Source: Endomicrobiia bacterium
Lineage (GTDB): Bacteria; Elusimicrobiota; Endomicrobiia; Endomicrobiales; Endomicrobiaceae
Length of the DNA stretch: 64,000 nucleotides
NCBI GenBank assembly: GCA_009776745.1
Contig: WRNH01000001.1
Location: forward strand, 1 to 64,000
Direction: 5' to 3'
Below are positions 8,220 through 16,720 of this stretch, piece after piece. Each line of letters starts with the position of its first letter. Position 1 is the stretch's first letter. The translations under genes were made by a program, and so were the position numbers. The notes beneath the pieces were generated by a model. It had not been told where the DNA came from, made no database searches, and saw only the letters and a program-made list of their open reading frames with translations.

Positions 8220-8513
8220 TAACGACAGGTAATAGGTAAAAGGTAACAGGTATTGTGTTTCGGCGCCTGTCCTGCGCGCAGTCGCAGGATTGCCGAAACC
8301 TAATTGGGTTTCTCTAAAAACCCCTATTTATCCCGAATGTCTCTATCGGGAATCCACGTTGCTTTTTTCTCGACGACAACGACAAACATGGATTCCCGCT
8401 TCCGCGGGAATGACACGGAGTGGACAGGGTTTTTAGAGACACCTAATTATAGGTTTTCGCAAAGCGAAAACAGCAAAACCTTTTACCTATTACCTTTTAT
8501 CTTTTACCTGTCT
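8220..8513. repeat. Family 1 hairpin element with a second repeat nested inside
   Basis: Outer arms: AACGACAGGTAATAGG... (8221-8251) and its complement (8478-8513). Inside the right arm lies TTTTCGCAAAGCGAAAA. A different inverted repeat (family 2, 8301-8450) sits in the centre. The right arm encodes the last codons and the stop of the paaK gene. Confidence 0.85.
8301..8450. repeat. Family 2 repeat with a dRS3-like core
   Basis: Inverted ends GGGTTTCTCTAAAAACCC (8306-8323) and GGGTTTTTAGAGACACC (8427-8443). The core ATTCCC-N8-GGGAAT at 8392-8411 matches the pattern of the Neisseria dRS3 repeat. The same two parts recur at 44141-44207. It appears to have inserted into the loop of a family 1 element. 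Confidence 0.75.
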
Positions 8514-9788
8514 TAAATCGTATACTCTTTTTGCTTTTCCTTCCGTTACGGGAAGAGTTCCCTGATCCACAAAAGTCACCGTCGGAGAAACGCCCGTTTC
8601 GGCTTTCAGTTCCGCTTCTATTTTGCGTTTTAGGCATTCGAGATCTTCAAGCGTTCCGTCAAAAGTATTTTCGTTTATTTCAATTTTGACCGATAACTTA
8701 TCCATATAATCTTTCTTCATAATTTCAATTATATAGTTTTTGCCGGCTTGCGGAATATTCATAATGGTTTTTTCTATCTGTACCGGAAAAATATTGACGC
8801 CGTTTACAATCATCATATCATCGGTCCTTCCTTTAATGCGAGCAATTTTGCGATGCGTTCTGCCGCAAGGGCAAAGTTCCGGGATGATCCTCGTCAGATC
8901 TCTTGTTCTGTATCTTATCACGGGCATTGCCTGCCGGTTTATCGATGTCAAAACAAATTCGCCTTCCTGTCCGTCCGGCAAAACTTCCAAGGTATCCGGA
9001 TCTATAATTTCGGGAATTACAAAATCTTCCCAAATATGCATACCGTCCTGAACAGGACATTCAAAAGCCATTCCGGGACCGCTTATTTCGGACAAACCGT
9101 AAGAATTGAAAGCTTTTAATCCGTACAAATTTTGTATTTCTCTGCGCAGCTCTTCCGTGTGAGGTTCCGCGCCTATAAAAAATATTTTCAACTTTAAATC
9201 TTTTTTAGGGTCAACCCCATCTTCTTTCATACTGTGGTAAAGTCTAAGGGCATAACTGGGAAGAATATGCACTACGGTAGTCCCGAAATTTTTCATAAAC
9301 CAGAACTGTTTTTTGCTGTTTCCCGGGCCGATAGGTATAGTCATCATTCCAAGTTTTTCCGCTCCGTAGTGAAAACCAAGCCCGCCGGTAAAAAGTCCGT
9401 ATCCCATAGTATTTTGAAAAACATCATTTTTTCTTGCTCCGGCGGTATACATGCATCTTGCCGAAATATTTGCCCAGTTTTGCAAATCCTGAGCCGTGTG
9501 ATAAACTACGGTGGGATTTCCGGTGGTTCCGGAAGAAGAATGCAGCCTTACGACTTCGCTTAAATCCACAGTGAGAAAACCGTAAGGGAACCCGTTTCTT
9601 AAATCTTCTTTTGTCGTAAACGGCAGTTCTCTGAGCTGCTCTATATTTTTAACGATATTTACATTTTCCAGCTGTTTGGAGTAGAACTTGGATTTTTTTG
9701 CTCTCGATATCGTATCATTGAGCATTTGAAGCTGAAATTTTTCGATCTCGGAACGTGACGCAGTTTCAATTTCTTTTTGCCAAAACAT
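8490..9788 (-). CDS. paaK: Phenylacetate-CoA ligase
   Basis: 432 residues, normal for PaaK. It activates phenylacetate (or indoleacetate and related aryl acids) to the CoA thioester with ATP; in anaerobes it can also run backwards to make ATP from aryl-CoA. The AMP-binding motif SSSGTTGNPTVVYHT is near 84-98, followed by SYGLSEISGPGMAFEC and the hinge YRTRDLTRIIPE, then IKGRTDDMMIVNGVNIFP typical of this family. The ATG ends at 9788. Its C-terminus QVKDKR and stop are read from the arm of a hairpin element, so the native end may have been slightly different. Confidence 0.93.
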   Translation of the reverse strand: MFWQKEIETASRSEIEKFQLQMLNDTISRAKKSKFYSKQLENVNIVKNIEQLRELPFTTKEDLRNGFPYGFLTVDLSEVVRLHSSSGTTGNPTVVYHTAQDLQNWANISARCMYTAGARKNDVFQNTMGYGLFTGGLGFHYGAEKLGMMTIPIGPGNSKKQFWFMKNFGTTVVHILPSYALRLYHSMKEDGVDPKKDLKLKIFFIGAEPHTEELRREIQNLYGLKAFNSYGLSEISGPGMAFECPVQDGMHIWEDFVIPEIIDPDTLEVLPDGQEGEFVLTSINRQAMPVIRYRTRDLTRIIPELCPCGRTHRKIARIKGRTDDMMIVNGVNIFPVQIEKTIMNIPQAGKNYIIEIMKKDYMDKLSVKIEINENTFDGTLEDLECLKRKIEAELKAETGVSPTVTFVDQGTLPVTEGKAKRVYDLRQVKDKR

Positions 9789-9847
9789 ATGACCGCCTTT
9801 TATAAATATGCATTTTTATATATAATGTGTTTATTAAAAGTTTTAAA

Positions 9848-9853
9848 ATTATA
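9848..9853 (-). promoter_or_regulatory. Candidate -10 box for paaK
   Basis: TATAAT on the minus strand, about 60 nt before the paaK ATG, in an AT-rich divergent region shared with nadK. No clear -35 is seen. Confidence 0.35.
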
Positions 9854-9882
9854 GCATATTAGTAAGATATTATAAAAAGAAA

Positions 9883-10008
9883 GAAAAGGTAAAAGGTAAG
9901 AGGTAAAAGGTTTTGGTGTTTTCGCAAAGCGAAAACCTGTAAATAGGTTTCGGCAAAGCCGAAACACAATACTTATTACCTTTTACCTATTACCTATTAC
10001 CTGCCGTC
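9883..10008. repeat. Family 1 hairpin element in the nadK leader
   Basis: Arms AAAAGGTAAAAGGTAAGAGG (from 9883) and their complement (9974-10008, ending CTGCCGT). The centre has two small hairpins, GTTTTCGCAAAGCGAAAAC and GTTTCGGCAAAGCCGAAAC, side by side. Unlike most copies it lies between divergent genes. It ends 4 nt before the nadK Shine-Dalgarno. Confidence 0.85.
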
Positions 10009-10020
10009 AAAGGGAAAACA

Positions 10021-10842
10021 ATGAAATACAGCGCCGGAATAATATACAATAAAACAAAACCCAATGCGAAAAGGCTTGCCCAAGACATTGCCGCATGGCT
10101 AAAAAACAACAAATGCAGGGTTTTTGTCTGCGATTCTCATTCGGTAAAAGCAAAAAAAACGGATTTTGTCCTGTCGATCGGCGGCGACGGAACAATGCTT
10201 AAAACGGTGAGGACTTTTTCGCCTTTATCCGTGCCCGTTAAAGGGATCAATCTCGGTTCTTTGGGATTTTTGACCGATACCGACACCGACGAAGCGTACG
10301 CGCTTTTAAAAGACATTTTTAAATACGGGATCAAAATTGAAAAAAGAGTTTTACTTTCCGTCGAGTTTGAACAAAACGGAAAAAGAATTAAAAGAATTGC
10401 CACCAATGACTGCGTAGTACGCTCCGCTTCGGGAAGCAAGCTTATCAATGTGGCGGTAAATATTGATAAAAAATCCACGACAAATTACCAATGCGACGGA
10501 ATAATTTTTGCCACGCCAACGGGCTCCACGGCTTACTCGCTTGCGGCATCAGGCCCTATTGTAATTCCTAATCTTCCCGTGTTCATTCTGACTCCTATAT
10601 GCCCGCATACTTTGACTCAAAGGCCTATGATACTTTCAGATAAAAACGAAGTTGATCTGCAAGCAAACAACAAAAACAAAAGCGGAAAAATTTTGATATC
10701 GATCGACGGACAGGAAAATTTTTCCGTTGCAAACGGCAGCAAAGTAAAACTTTCTCTTTACAGAAAACAATTAAAACTCATAAAAAATTGCAGCAAACCG
10801 TATTTTGAAACATTGAAAAAGAAACTGCATTGGGGAGTTTAA
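10021..10842 (+). CDS. nadK: NAD kinase
   Basis: 273 residues. NadK phosphorylates NAD to NADP, using ATP or polyphosphate. The catalytic GGDGT is at 54-58, followed by NLGSLGFLTD near 80, the NDCVV motif near 125 and TPTGSTAYSLAASGP near 161-175, all family hallmarks. The start follows AAAGGGAAAACA. A hairpin element separates it from recN on the same strand. Confidence 0.95.
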   Translation: MKYSAGIIYNKTKPNAKRLAQDIAAWLKNNKCRVFVCDSHSVKAKKTDFVLSIGGDGTMLKTVRTFSPLSVPVKGINLGSLGFLTDTDTDEAYALLKDIFKYGIKIEKRVLLSVEFEQNGKRIKRIATNDCVVRSASGSKLINVAVNIDKKSTTNYQCDGIIFATPTGSTAYSLAASGPIVIPNLPVFILTPICPHTLTQRPMILSDKNEVDLQANNKNKSGKILISIDGQENFSVANGSKVKLSLYRKQLKLIKNCSKPYFETLKKKLHWGV

Positions 10843-10966
10843 AACGGCAATGAGTAGTTAGTAGTGAGTAATGAGTAGTTGTGGAGTGCGCAAAGCGCAC
10901 ATGATCTATACGCGGGGCTTTGCCCCGCACAATAATTACTCATTATTCACTGCTAATTACTCATTA
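10843..10966. repeat. Family 1 hairpin element between nadK and recN
   Basis: Begins AACGGCA right after the nadK stop. Arms are AATGAGTAGTTAGTAGTGAG-type (10849-10878) and complement (10935-10966), a different sequence from the GGTAATA-type arms elsewhere. The centre holds GTGCGCAAAGCGCAC and GCGGGGCTTTGCCCCGC. Confidence 0.88.
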
Positions 10967-10975
10967 AAATGGGTT

Positions 10976-12643
10976 ATGTTACTAAATCTAAACATTAAAA
11001 ACTATGCATTGATCGAAGATTTAAACATTGAATTCCACGGCGGGTTTACAGTCATTTCAGGCGAAACCGGCGCGGGAAAATCAATACTTGTGAAATCCAT
11101 TGAACTTTTGACCGGAGCCAGAGCGGATTCTTCAAGCATACGTTCCGGCTGTTCCATTTGCACGATTTCGGCGTCTTTTGAATCTAAAAATCCGCAGATA
11201 AGAAAGTATCTGAATTCTTTATCCATTCCTTTTGACGATGAAAATACGATAATATTGCGAAGAACAATTGAAAACACGGGAAAAAGCAAGGCATTTATTA
11301 ATGATTCCCAAGTCAATATATCGTCTTTGGCGTCAATAGGAAGTTTTTTAATAGATTTTCACAATCAAAATGAAAAACACTCGCTTTTAAATATCGACTC
11401 CCAGCTGGAAATTCTTGACGAAGCGGCGCAAATATCTGACTTAAAAGAAAAAGCGGCTGAAATATACTGCAAAGTTAAAGATATAAAAGCAAAAATCGAA
11501 GCCATGAATTTATCCGAAGCAGAAAGAGAAAGAAAAATCGATCTGTACGTTTTTCAGGTTCAGGAAATTGAAGACGCGAAACTTGAAAACGGAGAAGACG
11601 AAAAAATTGAAACGGAACTGCCGAAACTTAAAAATGCCGAAAAAATATCTTCATTATGCGAACAAACCATATCGCTTTTATACTCCGGAGAAAATCCCGC
11701 TTTAAGCAATTTAATAAAAGCAAAGAAAAACATAGAAACTATCAACACCCTCGGAGCCGATGCGTCGGAGGCATTGCCGCTTATTGAGCAGTCTTATTAT
11801 CAGGCGGAAGAATCTTACAGAGAAACGGAAAAAATCCTTTCGCAGACGCAAATTGACCCTCAAAAATTAAATGATGCTCTTGAAAGAACAGAGCTGATAA
11901 AAAAACTTAAAAAAAAGTACGGCTCAACGATTGCGGAAATAATCGAATACAAAGAAAAAACCGACCAGGAATTAAAAGTTCTTCGGGATTATCAGGAAAA
12001 TGCCGATAAACTTGAAAATGAACTGCAGATCTACACCAAACTGCTAAACGATATTTGTGAAAAAATAAGCTGGAAAAGAAAAAAAGCGTCCGCGGATTTT
12101 TGTAAAAACGCGGCTGCCGAGCTTGAAGATTTAGGGATGAAAAACGCGGCGTTTGAAATAAAATTTGAACTCAAGGAACCGTCTTCCGACGGTTACGATG
12201 CAATAGAATTTATGTTCTGCGCGAATAAAGGCGAAAAAATCCTTCCGCTTAAAGATACCGCGTCCGGAGGAGAACTTTCAAGAGTTCTGCTCGCGATCGA
12301 AGTTTCTTCCAAACTCAGAAACGACATGACGGCAATTTTCGACGAAATAGACACGGGAACAGGCGGAAAAGAAGGCGGAAAAATAGGAAAAAAACTCAAG
12401 GAACTTTCAAAAAATAAACAGGTATTTTCAATAACCCATTTGCCGCAGGTAGCGGCTTTCGCAAAAACGCATATAAAAATTTATAAGGAAATTTCAGATT
12501 CAAGAACCCGCACTATGGCTAAAATCCTTACAAATGGCGAGCATATAGAAGAAATCGCCAGAATGATTTCCGGCGAAAAAATAACAAAAACAGCTCTCGA
12601 GCACGCGGGAGAACTTATAAAAACATCAACTACTCTCTTATAA
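10976..12643 (+). CDS. recN: DNA repair ATPase RecN
   Basis: 555 residues, the usual RecN length; an SMC-like protein acting in double-strand-break repair. Walker A GETGAGKS is at 29-36, a coiled coil fills about 150-390, the ABC signature SGGELSRVLLAI is near 431-442 and Walker B TAIFDEIDTG near 452-461, followed by the ITHLPQVAAFA motif. I start at the ATG at 10976; the upstream frame is only translation of the hairpin element. The last 14 nt overlap the convergent pilin-like gene. Confidence 0.94.
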   Translation: MLLNLNIKNYALIEDLNIEFHGGFTVISGETGAGKSILVKSIELLTGARADSSSIRSGCSICTISASFESKNPQIRKYLNSLSIPFDDENTIILRRTIENTGKSKAFINDSQVNISSLASIGSFLIDFHNQNEKHSLLNIDSQLEILDEAAQISDLKEKAAEIYCKVKDIKAKIEAMNLSEAERERKIDLYVFQVQEIEDAKLENGEDEKIETELPKLKNAEKISSLCEQTISLLYSGENPALSNLIKAKKNIETINTLGADASEALPLIEQSYYQAEESYRETEKILSQTQIDPQKLNDALERTELIKKLKKKYGSTIAEIIEYKEKTDQELKVLRDYQENADKLENELQIYTKLLNDICEKISWKRKKASADFCKNAAAELEDLGMKNAAFEIKFELKEPSSDGYDAIEFMFCANKGEKILPLKDTASGGELSRVLLAIEVSSKLRNDMTAIFDEIDTGTGGKEGGKIGKKLKELSKNKQVFSITHLPQVAAFAKTHIKIYKEISDSRTRTMAKILTNGEHIEEIARMISGEKITKTALEHAGELIKTSTTLL

Positions 12644-13151
12644 CGGTATACGAACCTTCCGAAGAACCTATCAATCTCAATGTCAGCTGAACTTTATTGC
12701 TTAGAGCATCATCTTCACTTGCATAACAATACGTTTCTACTACATATCCGTATCCGGCAACATTATATTTAACCCTCTCATCATCTCTCGGATCTCTGAT
12801 TTTAAATCTTTTAAAATATTTATTATGCTGAGGATATACCCTGAAATATCCTAAGTTCTGATCTTTCCTGTTAAACATGACAGTCGAGCTGACAATAACG
12901 TCCTTGTCTGCTACTAAGATGTCGTTTTCATCATAAAATTTAAATATAAAAGGATTCGAATTATCGGAAGCAAAAGACAGAGCCAGATCCTGCTGTTCTT
13001 TAATAAGTTCCAACAAACGCATGCCTTCATTGTATTTTGCATTATCTATATGTTTCTTGTATACGAAAACTCCAATAATGGAAAGCATACTTACAATAAT
13101 TACAGTAATTGCGACTTCAACAAATGTAAACCCTCTATTATTGTTTATCAT
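12630..13151 (-). CDS. Type IV pilin-like / pseudopilin protein
   Basis: 173 residues beginning MINNNRGFTFVEVAITVIIV: a prepilin peptidase site after Gly7, mature N-terminus Phe with Glu at mature position 5, and a hydrophobic helix. The soluble part has no recognised family. It could be a minor pilin or pseudopilin of a type IV pilus or secretion system. It lies downstream of the major-pilin-like gene but after a strong terminator, so it probably has its own promoter (TATACT about 25 nt upstream of the ATG). Confidence 0.8.
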   Translation of the reverse strand: MINNNRGFTFVEVAITVIIVSMLSIIGVFVYKKHIDNAKYNEGMRLLELIKEQQDLALSFASDNSNPFIFKFYDENDILVADKDVIVSSTVMFNRKDQNLGYFRVYPQHNKYFKRFKIRDPRDDERVKYNVAGYGYVVETYCYASEDDALSNKVQLTLRLIGSSEGSYTVIRE

Positions 13152-13190
13152 TTATATAATCCCCATAATATAGTATAGCTCATTTCCCGT

Positions 13191-13225
13191 AATAAAAACA
13201 GCCCTTTGCATTCGCAAAGGGCTGT
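13191..13225 (-). terminator. Rho-independent terminator of the pilA-like gene
   Basis: A perfect 12-bp stem (13198-13209 with 13214-13225) closes a 4-nt loop, followed on the minus strand by TTTTATT. Confidence 0.92.
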
Positions 13226-13241
13226 GGAATACTAATTCTTA

Positions 13242-13652
13242 TTAATCGAGACCTGTTGACAATGTTGTAGTGGTTCCTTCTTCGGATCCAATCATCTGCA
13301 AGGTGATGCCGCTTGCCGCACTAGCATTGTCACCGACTACAATAGCGGTGAAAGTCTTAGTACCGGTGTTATTTGCAGTTGATGAATAGTCAGGAAAATA
13401 TTTATTAGCTCTCGCGTCAATATCAAGTTCTTTAAAGTAACCTATGGTTCCGCCAGTCGGAATAAACATGCCGAATTCTGCATAGTACACCTTTTGAGAC
13501 GTTGCAATTGAACCTAACAGCGTCTTAGCTTCGGTTGCTATGGCTTTCTTTGTGTACCCTCTGTAAATAGGTACTGCTACAATTGATAAAATACCGACAA
13601 TGACGATAACGATGATCAACTCTACAAGTGTAAAACCTTTTGATTTTTTCAT
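13242..13652 (-). CDS. pilA: Type IV pilin (major pilin-like)
   Basis: 136 residues. MKKSKGFTLVELIIVIVIVGIL is a textbook class III signal: cleavage after Gly6, N-methylated Phe, Glu5 of the mature protein, then the polymerisation helix. The C-terminal domain is Thr/Ala-rich with no cysteine pair. Good promoter (TTGCAA-17-TATACT), a strong Shine-Dalgarno and a strong terminator mark it as a single-gene, highly expressed unit, as expected for a major pilin used in adhesion, twitching or DNA uptake. Confidence 0.92.
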   Translation of the reverse strand: MKKSKGFTLVELIIVIVIVGILSIVAVPIYRGYTKKAIATEAKTLLGSIATSQKVYYAEFGMFIPTGGTIGYFKELDIDARANKYFPDYSSTANNTGTKTFTAIVVGDNASAASGITLQMIGSEEGTTTTLSTGLD

Positions 13653-13698
13653 AGCTTTCTCCTTTTTTATTTTTTTTACTTCTTGCCGGATTTAGGAT

Positions 13699-13708
13699 TC
13701 ACCTCCTT
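13699..13708 (-). promoter_or_regulatory. Orphan perfect Shine-Dalgarno in the pilA leader
   Basis: AAGGAGGTGA on the minus strand, fully complementary to the 16S rRNA 3' end, lies about 46 nt before the pilA ATG, while a separate Shine-Dalgarno (AAGGAG, about 8 nt before the ATG) serves the gene. No start codon sits at a suitable distance from the upstream one. Confidence 0.5.
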
Positions 13709-13731
13709 TACCAGCCTATATTCATATAAGC

Positions 13732-13760
13732 AGTATATAATAATGTTAGAAATTTTGCAA
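13732..13760 (-). promoter_or_regulatory. Promoter of the pilA-like gene
   Basis: Minus strand TTGCAA (13755-13760), 17-base spacer, TATACT (13732-13737). Predicted leader of about 75 nt. Confidence 0.7.
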
Positions 13761-13789
13761 TAATTTTTTTTATTTTTTTAATGTTTTGC

Positions 13790-13795
13790 TATAAT
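13790..13795 (+). promoter_or_regulatory. -10 box giving a leaderless guaD-like message
   Basis: Perfect TATAAT whose last base is 7 nt before the A of the ATG at 13802, so transcription should start on or next to the start codon. No -35 at normal spacing. Confidence 0.55.
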
Positions 13796-13801
13796 ATTGA
13801 A

Positions 13802-14278
13802 ATGAACATTAACAAAAATAAGCTTGCGGATAAAACTATAGTCATTGCCGTAAAAAATGTCAAGCACAAAAAAGGCGGACCTTTTTCGGCGATAATCGTT
13901 AAAGACGGAAAAATAATTTCTTCCGCTTATAATTCCGTAATAATAAAGAATGATCCTACGGCGCACGCTGAAATGGAAGCGATAAGAAAAGCCGCTAAAA
14001 AACTTAAAAGTTTTGATTTATCCGGATGCGAAATTTTTTCATCATGCGAACCTTGTTCAATGTGCTTAAGCGCGATTTATTGGGCGAAAATAAAAAAAAT
14101 TTATTGCTGCGCCGGCAAAAAAACCGCCGCGAAATACGGATTTAAAGACGAAATAATTTTTAAAGAGCTGAATAAACCTTCAAACAAAAGAAAAGTCAGA
14201 CAAATATTTATTGAAAATAAAAACAAAAATCTTCCATTTAAAGAATGGAAGATGCTTCCGGATAAGAAAAAATACTGA
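13802..14278 (+). CDS. Guanine deaminase-like nucleoside/nucleobase deaminase
   Basis: 158 residues of the cytidine-deaminase-like superfamily. Zinc motifs are HAEME (55-59) and CEPCSMC (82-88), followed by AIYWAKIKKIYC. The stretch AAKYGFKDEIIFKELNKP is typical of GuaD-type guanine deaminases (guanine to xanthine) rather than of TadA, and the length fits. I chose the ATG at 13802 over one at 13781 because of the -10 box position. A hairpin element follows the stop. Confidence 0.85.
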   Translation: MNINKNKLADKTIVIAVKNVKHKKGGPFSAIIVKDGKIISSAYNSVIIKNDPTAHAEMEAIRKAAKKLKSFDLSGCEIFSSCEPCSMCLSAIYWAKIKKIYCCAGKKTAAKYGFKDEIIFKELNKPSNKRKVRQIFIENKNKNLPFKEWKMLPDKKKY

Positions 14279-14281
14279 TTA

Positions 14282-14363
14282 AAAGAAATATAAATAAAAT
14301 ATAAAATGTAAAAAGTATGTTTTTGACGTTAATATTTTATATTTTACTTTTTATATTTTACCT
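14282..14363. repeat. Family 1 hairpin element between convergent genes
   Basis: Arms of ATATAAA/TAAAAAG type on the left and their complement on the right, ending CCTGCAG. Read on the minus strand, the right arm codes for the C-terminal VKYKK and stop of the deacetylase. No small GCAAAGC hairpin is present in this copy. Confidence 0.75.
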
Positions 14364-15024
14364 GCAGTTCAAGCAGTTCGCTTACCGTCACGATCTCATA
14401 TCCTTCCGCTTTTATCTTATCTATAAAACCGGCAAGAATATTTACGGCTTTAGTGCTTGAATCATGCATGATAAATATTGCGCCGCTCTTTATTGCGCCG
14501 GCGTATTTTTCATACATTTCTTCTTCCGTCAATTTTAAATCCCAATCGCATCCGAATGACCAGTTTATCACAAAATATTTGTGCTTTTTTGCCGTGTCTT
14601 GCGCGTCCTGCCGGGCATATCCGTAAGGATAACGGACTAAATACGGTTTTACTCCGGTCGCTTTCTTTATTGCTTTTTCAGATTTCAAAAGCTCGCTTTC
14701 TATTTTCTCATTTTTATCTTCCTCCGTATACTTATAAAAATTGAAGTGGTCGTAAGTATGGCTTGCTATTTCATGCCCTTCCTGCGCGGCTTTTTTTGCC
14801 GCCGCAGGATTTTCAGCTGCTCTTCTGCCAAGCATAAAAAACGTCGCTTTTACGTCTTTTTCTTTCAGTATTTCAAGGATCCTTTCCGTTGCTTTGCCAG
14901 GCCCGTCGTCAAAAGTCAACGCGACTTTTTTTGAGTCTTTAGACCCGTCGGCGTAAAAAACTTTGATTTCCGCATTGCAAAACGCAAAACAAAATAAGCA
15001 TAATAAAGCTAAAATATATCTCAC
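14344..15024 (-). CDS. Exported polysaccharide deacetylase (NodB domain)
   Basis: 226 residues with a signal peptide (MRYILALLCLFCFAFCNA). NodB/CE4 motifs: TFDDGP (37-42, catalytic Asp and metal ligand), HTYDH (89-93, metal His pair), RYPYG near 128-132 and FIMHDSS near 193-199. The family removes N- or O-acetyl groups from peptidoglycan or other polysaccharides. The start is GTG, overlapping the permease stop by 3 nt, so it is coupled to the ABC exporter and may modify an exported or periplasmic glycan. Confidence 0.9.
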   Translation of the reverse strand: MRYILALLCLFCFAFCNAEIKVFYADGSKDSKKVALTFDDGPGKATERILEILKEKDVKATFFMLGRRAAENPAAAKKAAQEGHEIASHTYDHFNFYKYTEEDKNEKIESELLKSEKAIKKATGVKPYLVRYPYGYARQDAQDTAKKHKYFVINWSFGCDWDLKLTEEEMYEKYAGAIKSGAIFIMHDSSTKAVNILAGFIDKIKAEGYEIVTVSELLELQVKYKK

Positions 15025-16640
15025 TTTTCAATCCTTCTTAATGCATTATATCCCGCGCTAAAGATAATAACAAAGAAAACGGCGTCAAGCAATATCAGAA
15101 CGATCCCATATTCGAAAAACGGCAATGCCGTATAGTTTTTTGAATAAAACATCCTTAAAGGCTGCATGATGATCACAATATTGACTATTATCATCAAAAG
15201 TGAAAAAAGCATAAATACCAGACCGCCGAGGGAAGACTCTATCTGCGGTATGTTTGAATAATTAAATTTTGGAAGAATGGCGCCTATAGAAACCGCCGAA
15301 CAGCTTATAAGCAGCGACATCGCGGCGGTAGCGGCTATTGTTATAATGAAAACCGGCTTTGAAATCCCAAGCATATAATTTGTAACAAACATCAAAATCA
15401 TCGATACGGCAAAAACGGGAATTGCCCCGAACGCTATTTTTTCAATAAAAAGTTTCATACGGCTTAAGGGACTTGTCAATAAAAACCAAAAACTTTCTCC
15501 TTCCAAACTTATAAGCGGAAACGAAAGCCTCAAAGAAACCGCCGTCGCCACAAACCAGACAAGGGCGCAATTTACTATAGACATGGTATTATGCATTTTT
15601 ATCGTTTCAAACGACAGTTTATACATGCTGAATAAATAAACCAGCACTATTGAAGCCAGTATCAAAACCTGCGACCATTGGTTTGAATCCCTGATAAAAA
15701 CTTTTACGTCTTTTTGAAATATTGCAAAAACTGGACTTCTCGGCTTAAAAGATTTCTTTTGTATATTGGACGAAGCAAAAGCCTGCCCTTCGTTAAGGCC
15801 TTCCATATAAAATTTTTTTGCGAGAAATTTTATACCGAACCATAAAACGGCCGCAGCTGCGAAAAGCAGTCCCGCATAAATAAAAATTCTTCCGAAATCT
15901 TTTGCCAATAAACCCGTCACCGCCGAAGTATACCACCATGAAGGCAAAAATTTTGCCGTCGGCGCGTCCAAATACCCCAAATACTGCGACAAAAGTTCAA
16001 AACCTTCGGAGCTCACAAACTTTTCAGGCTGGACCAGCCTTATAAAAACCAATACGAAAGTGAAAAACACCATACCTATTATAAATATTAAGTTTCTTAT
16101 TTTGGCAGCCGGAAAAAATCTCATCACGATAACAGTAAAGCCTATGCCGCTAAAACTTGCGCATGCCAAAAAAGGAAAAACAAAAACGATCGAAAAAACA
16201 TAGAACAGCGAATCGGCGTTTTTTACGATCCCCAAAGCCGCCATAAAAGGAGCCAGCGCGGCAAAAACCATCCATGAAGCGTAAAAAGAAGAGTTCGCCG
16301 CTTTAAATGAAAAAATGTCGCCTAACTTTATCGGAGAAGTTAAAAGCCATTTTATGTCCCTGCCGAAATATATCGTGGAAAAAGACACTATTACCGCGGA
16401 CAATGCCGTCATCATAAACGCCGTGATAAAAATCAAAGCAAGGAGTTTGTTAACTATCAAAGGCCCGGCAACTGCGACGGAATTTATATATTTCAGGAAA
16501 GCGAACGAAGCTCCAAATACGGCAAACACTATATTTATCCCGATAAAAATAAAAACCGCCGCTTTAAAATTATCCTTAAACTTTAAAGAGTTCAGACGGT
16601 TAATAAACGAAAGAATAGATATTTTTATGAGATGATGCAT
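15021..16640 (-). CDS. ABC-2-type exporter permease
   Basis: 539 residues with about 12 hydrophobic segments, in two blocks separated by a soluble loop near 285-320 (FKPRSPVFAIFQKDVKVFIRD). This resembles the large putative ABC-2 exporter permeases. It pairs with the ATPase gene just upstream. The ATG ending at 16640 with AGAGG before it is preferred to a TTG one codon earlier. The substrate is unknown. Confidence 0.85.
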   Translation of the reverse strand: MHHLIKISILSFINRLNSLKFKDNFKAAVFIFIGINIVFAVFGASFAFLKYINSVAVAGPLIVNKLLALIFITAFMMTALSAVIVSFSTIYFGRDIKWLLTSPIKLGDIFSFKAANSSFYASWMVFAALAPFMAALGIVKNADSLFYVFSIVFVFPFLACASFSGIGFTVIVMRFFPAAKIRNLIFIIGMVFFTFVLVFIRLVQPEKFVSSEGFELLSQYLGYLDAPTAKFLPSWWYTSAVTGLLAKDFGRIFIYAGLLFAAAAVLWFGIKFLAKKFYMEGLNEGQAFASSNIQKKSFKPRSPVFAIFQKDVKVFIRDSNQWSQVLILASIVLVYLFSMYKLSFETIKMHNTMSIVNCALVWFVATAVSLRLSFPLISLEGESFWFLLTSPLSRMKLFIEKIAFGAIPVFAVSMILMFVTNYMLGISKPVFIITIAATAAMSLLISCSAVSIGAILPKFNYSNIPQIESSLGGLVFMLFSLLMIIVNIVIIMQPLRMFYSKNYTALPFFEYGIVLILLDAVFFVIIFSAGYNALRRIEK

Positions 16641-16650
16641 CAAACCTCTT

Positions 16651-16720
16651 TTAACGGCAGTGAGCAGTTTTTAAGCGAAGCAAAGCCCTGCACAACAATT
16701 ACCCCCTGCTCCCTGCCGTT
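16651..16720. repeat. Family 1 hairpin element between ABC ATPase and permease
   Basis: Arms AACGGCAGTGAGCAG (16653-16667) and the complement of AACGGCAGGGAGCAG (16706-16720), 14 of 15 matching. The arm on the ATPase side codes for its last six residues (TAGSRG) and the TAA stop. Confidence 0.85.

Noticed and set aside
13781-13801. Upstream ATG at 13781 as the start of the guanine deaminase-like gene
   Set aside because: The TATAAT promoter box lies inside that stretch, so it would not be transcribed from that promoter.
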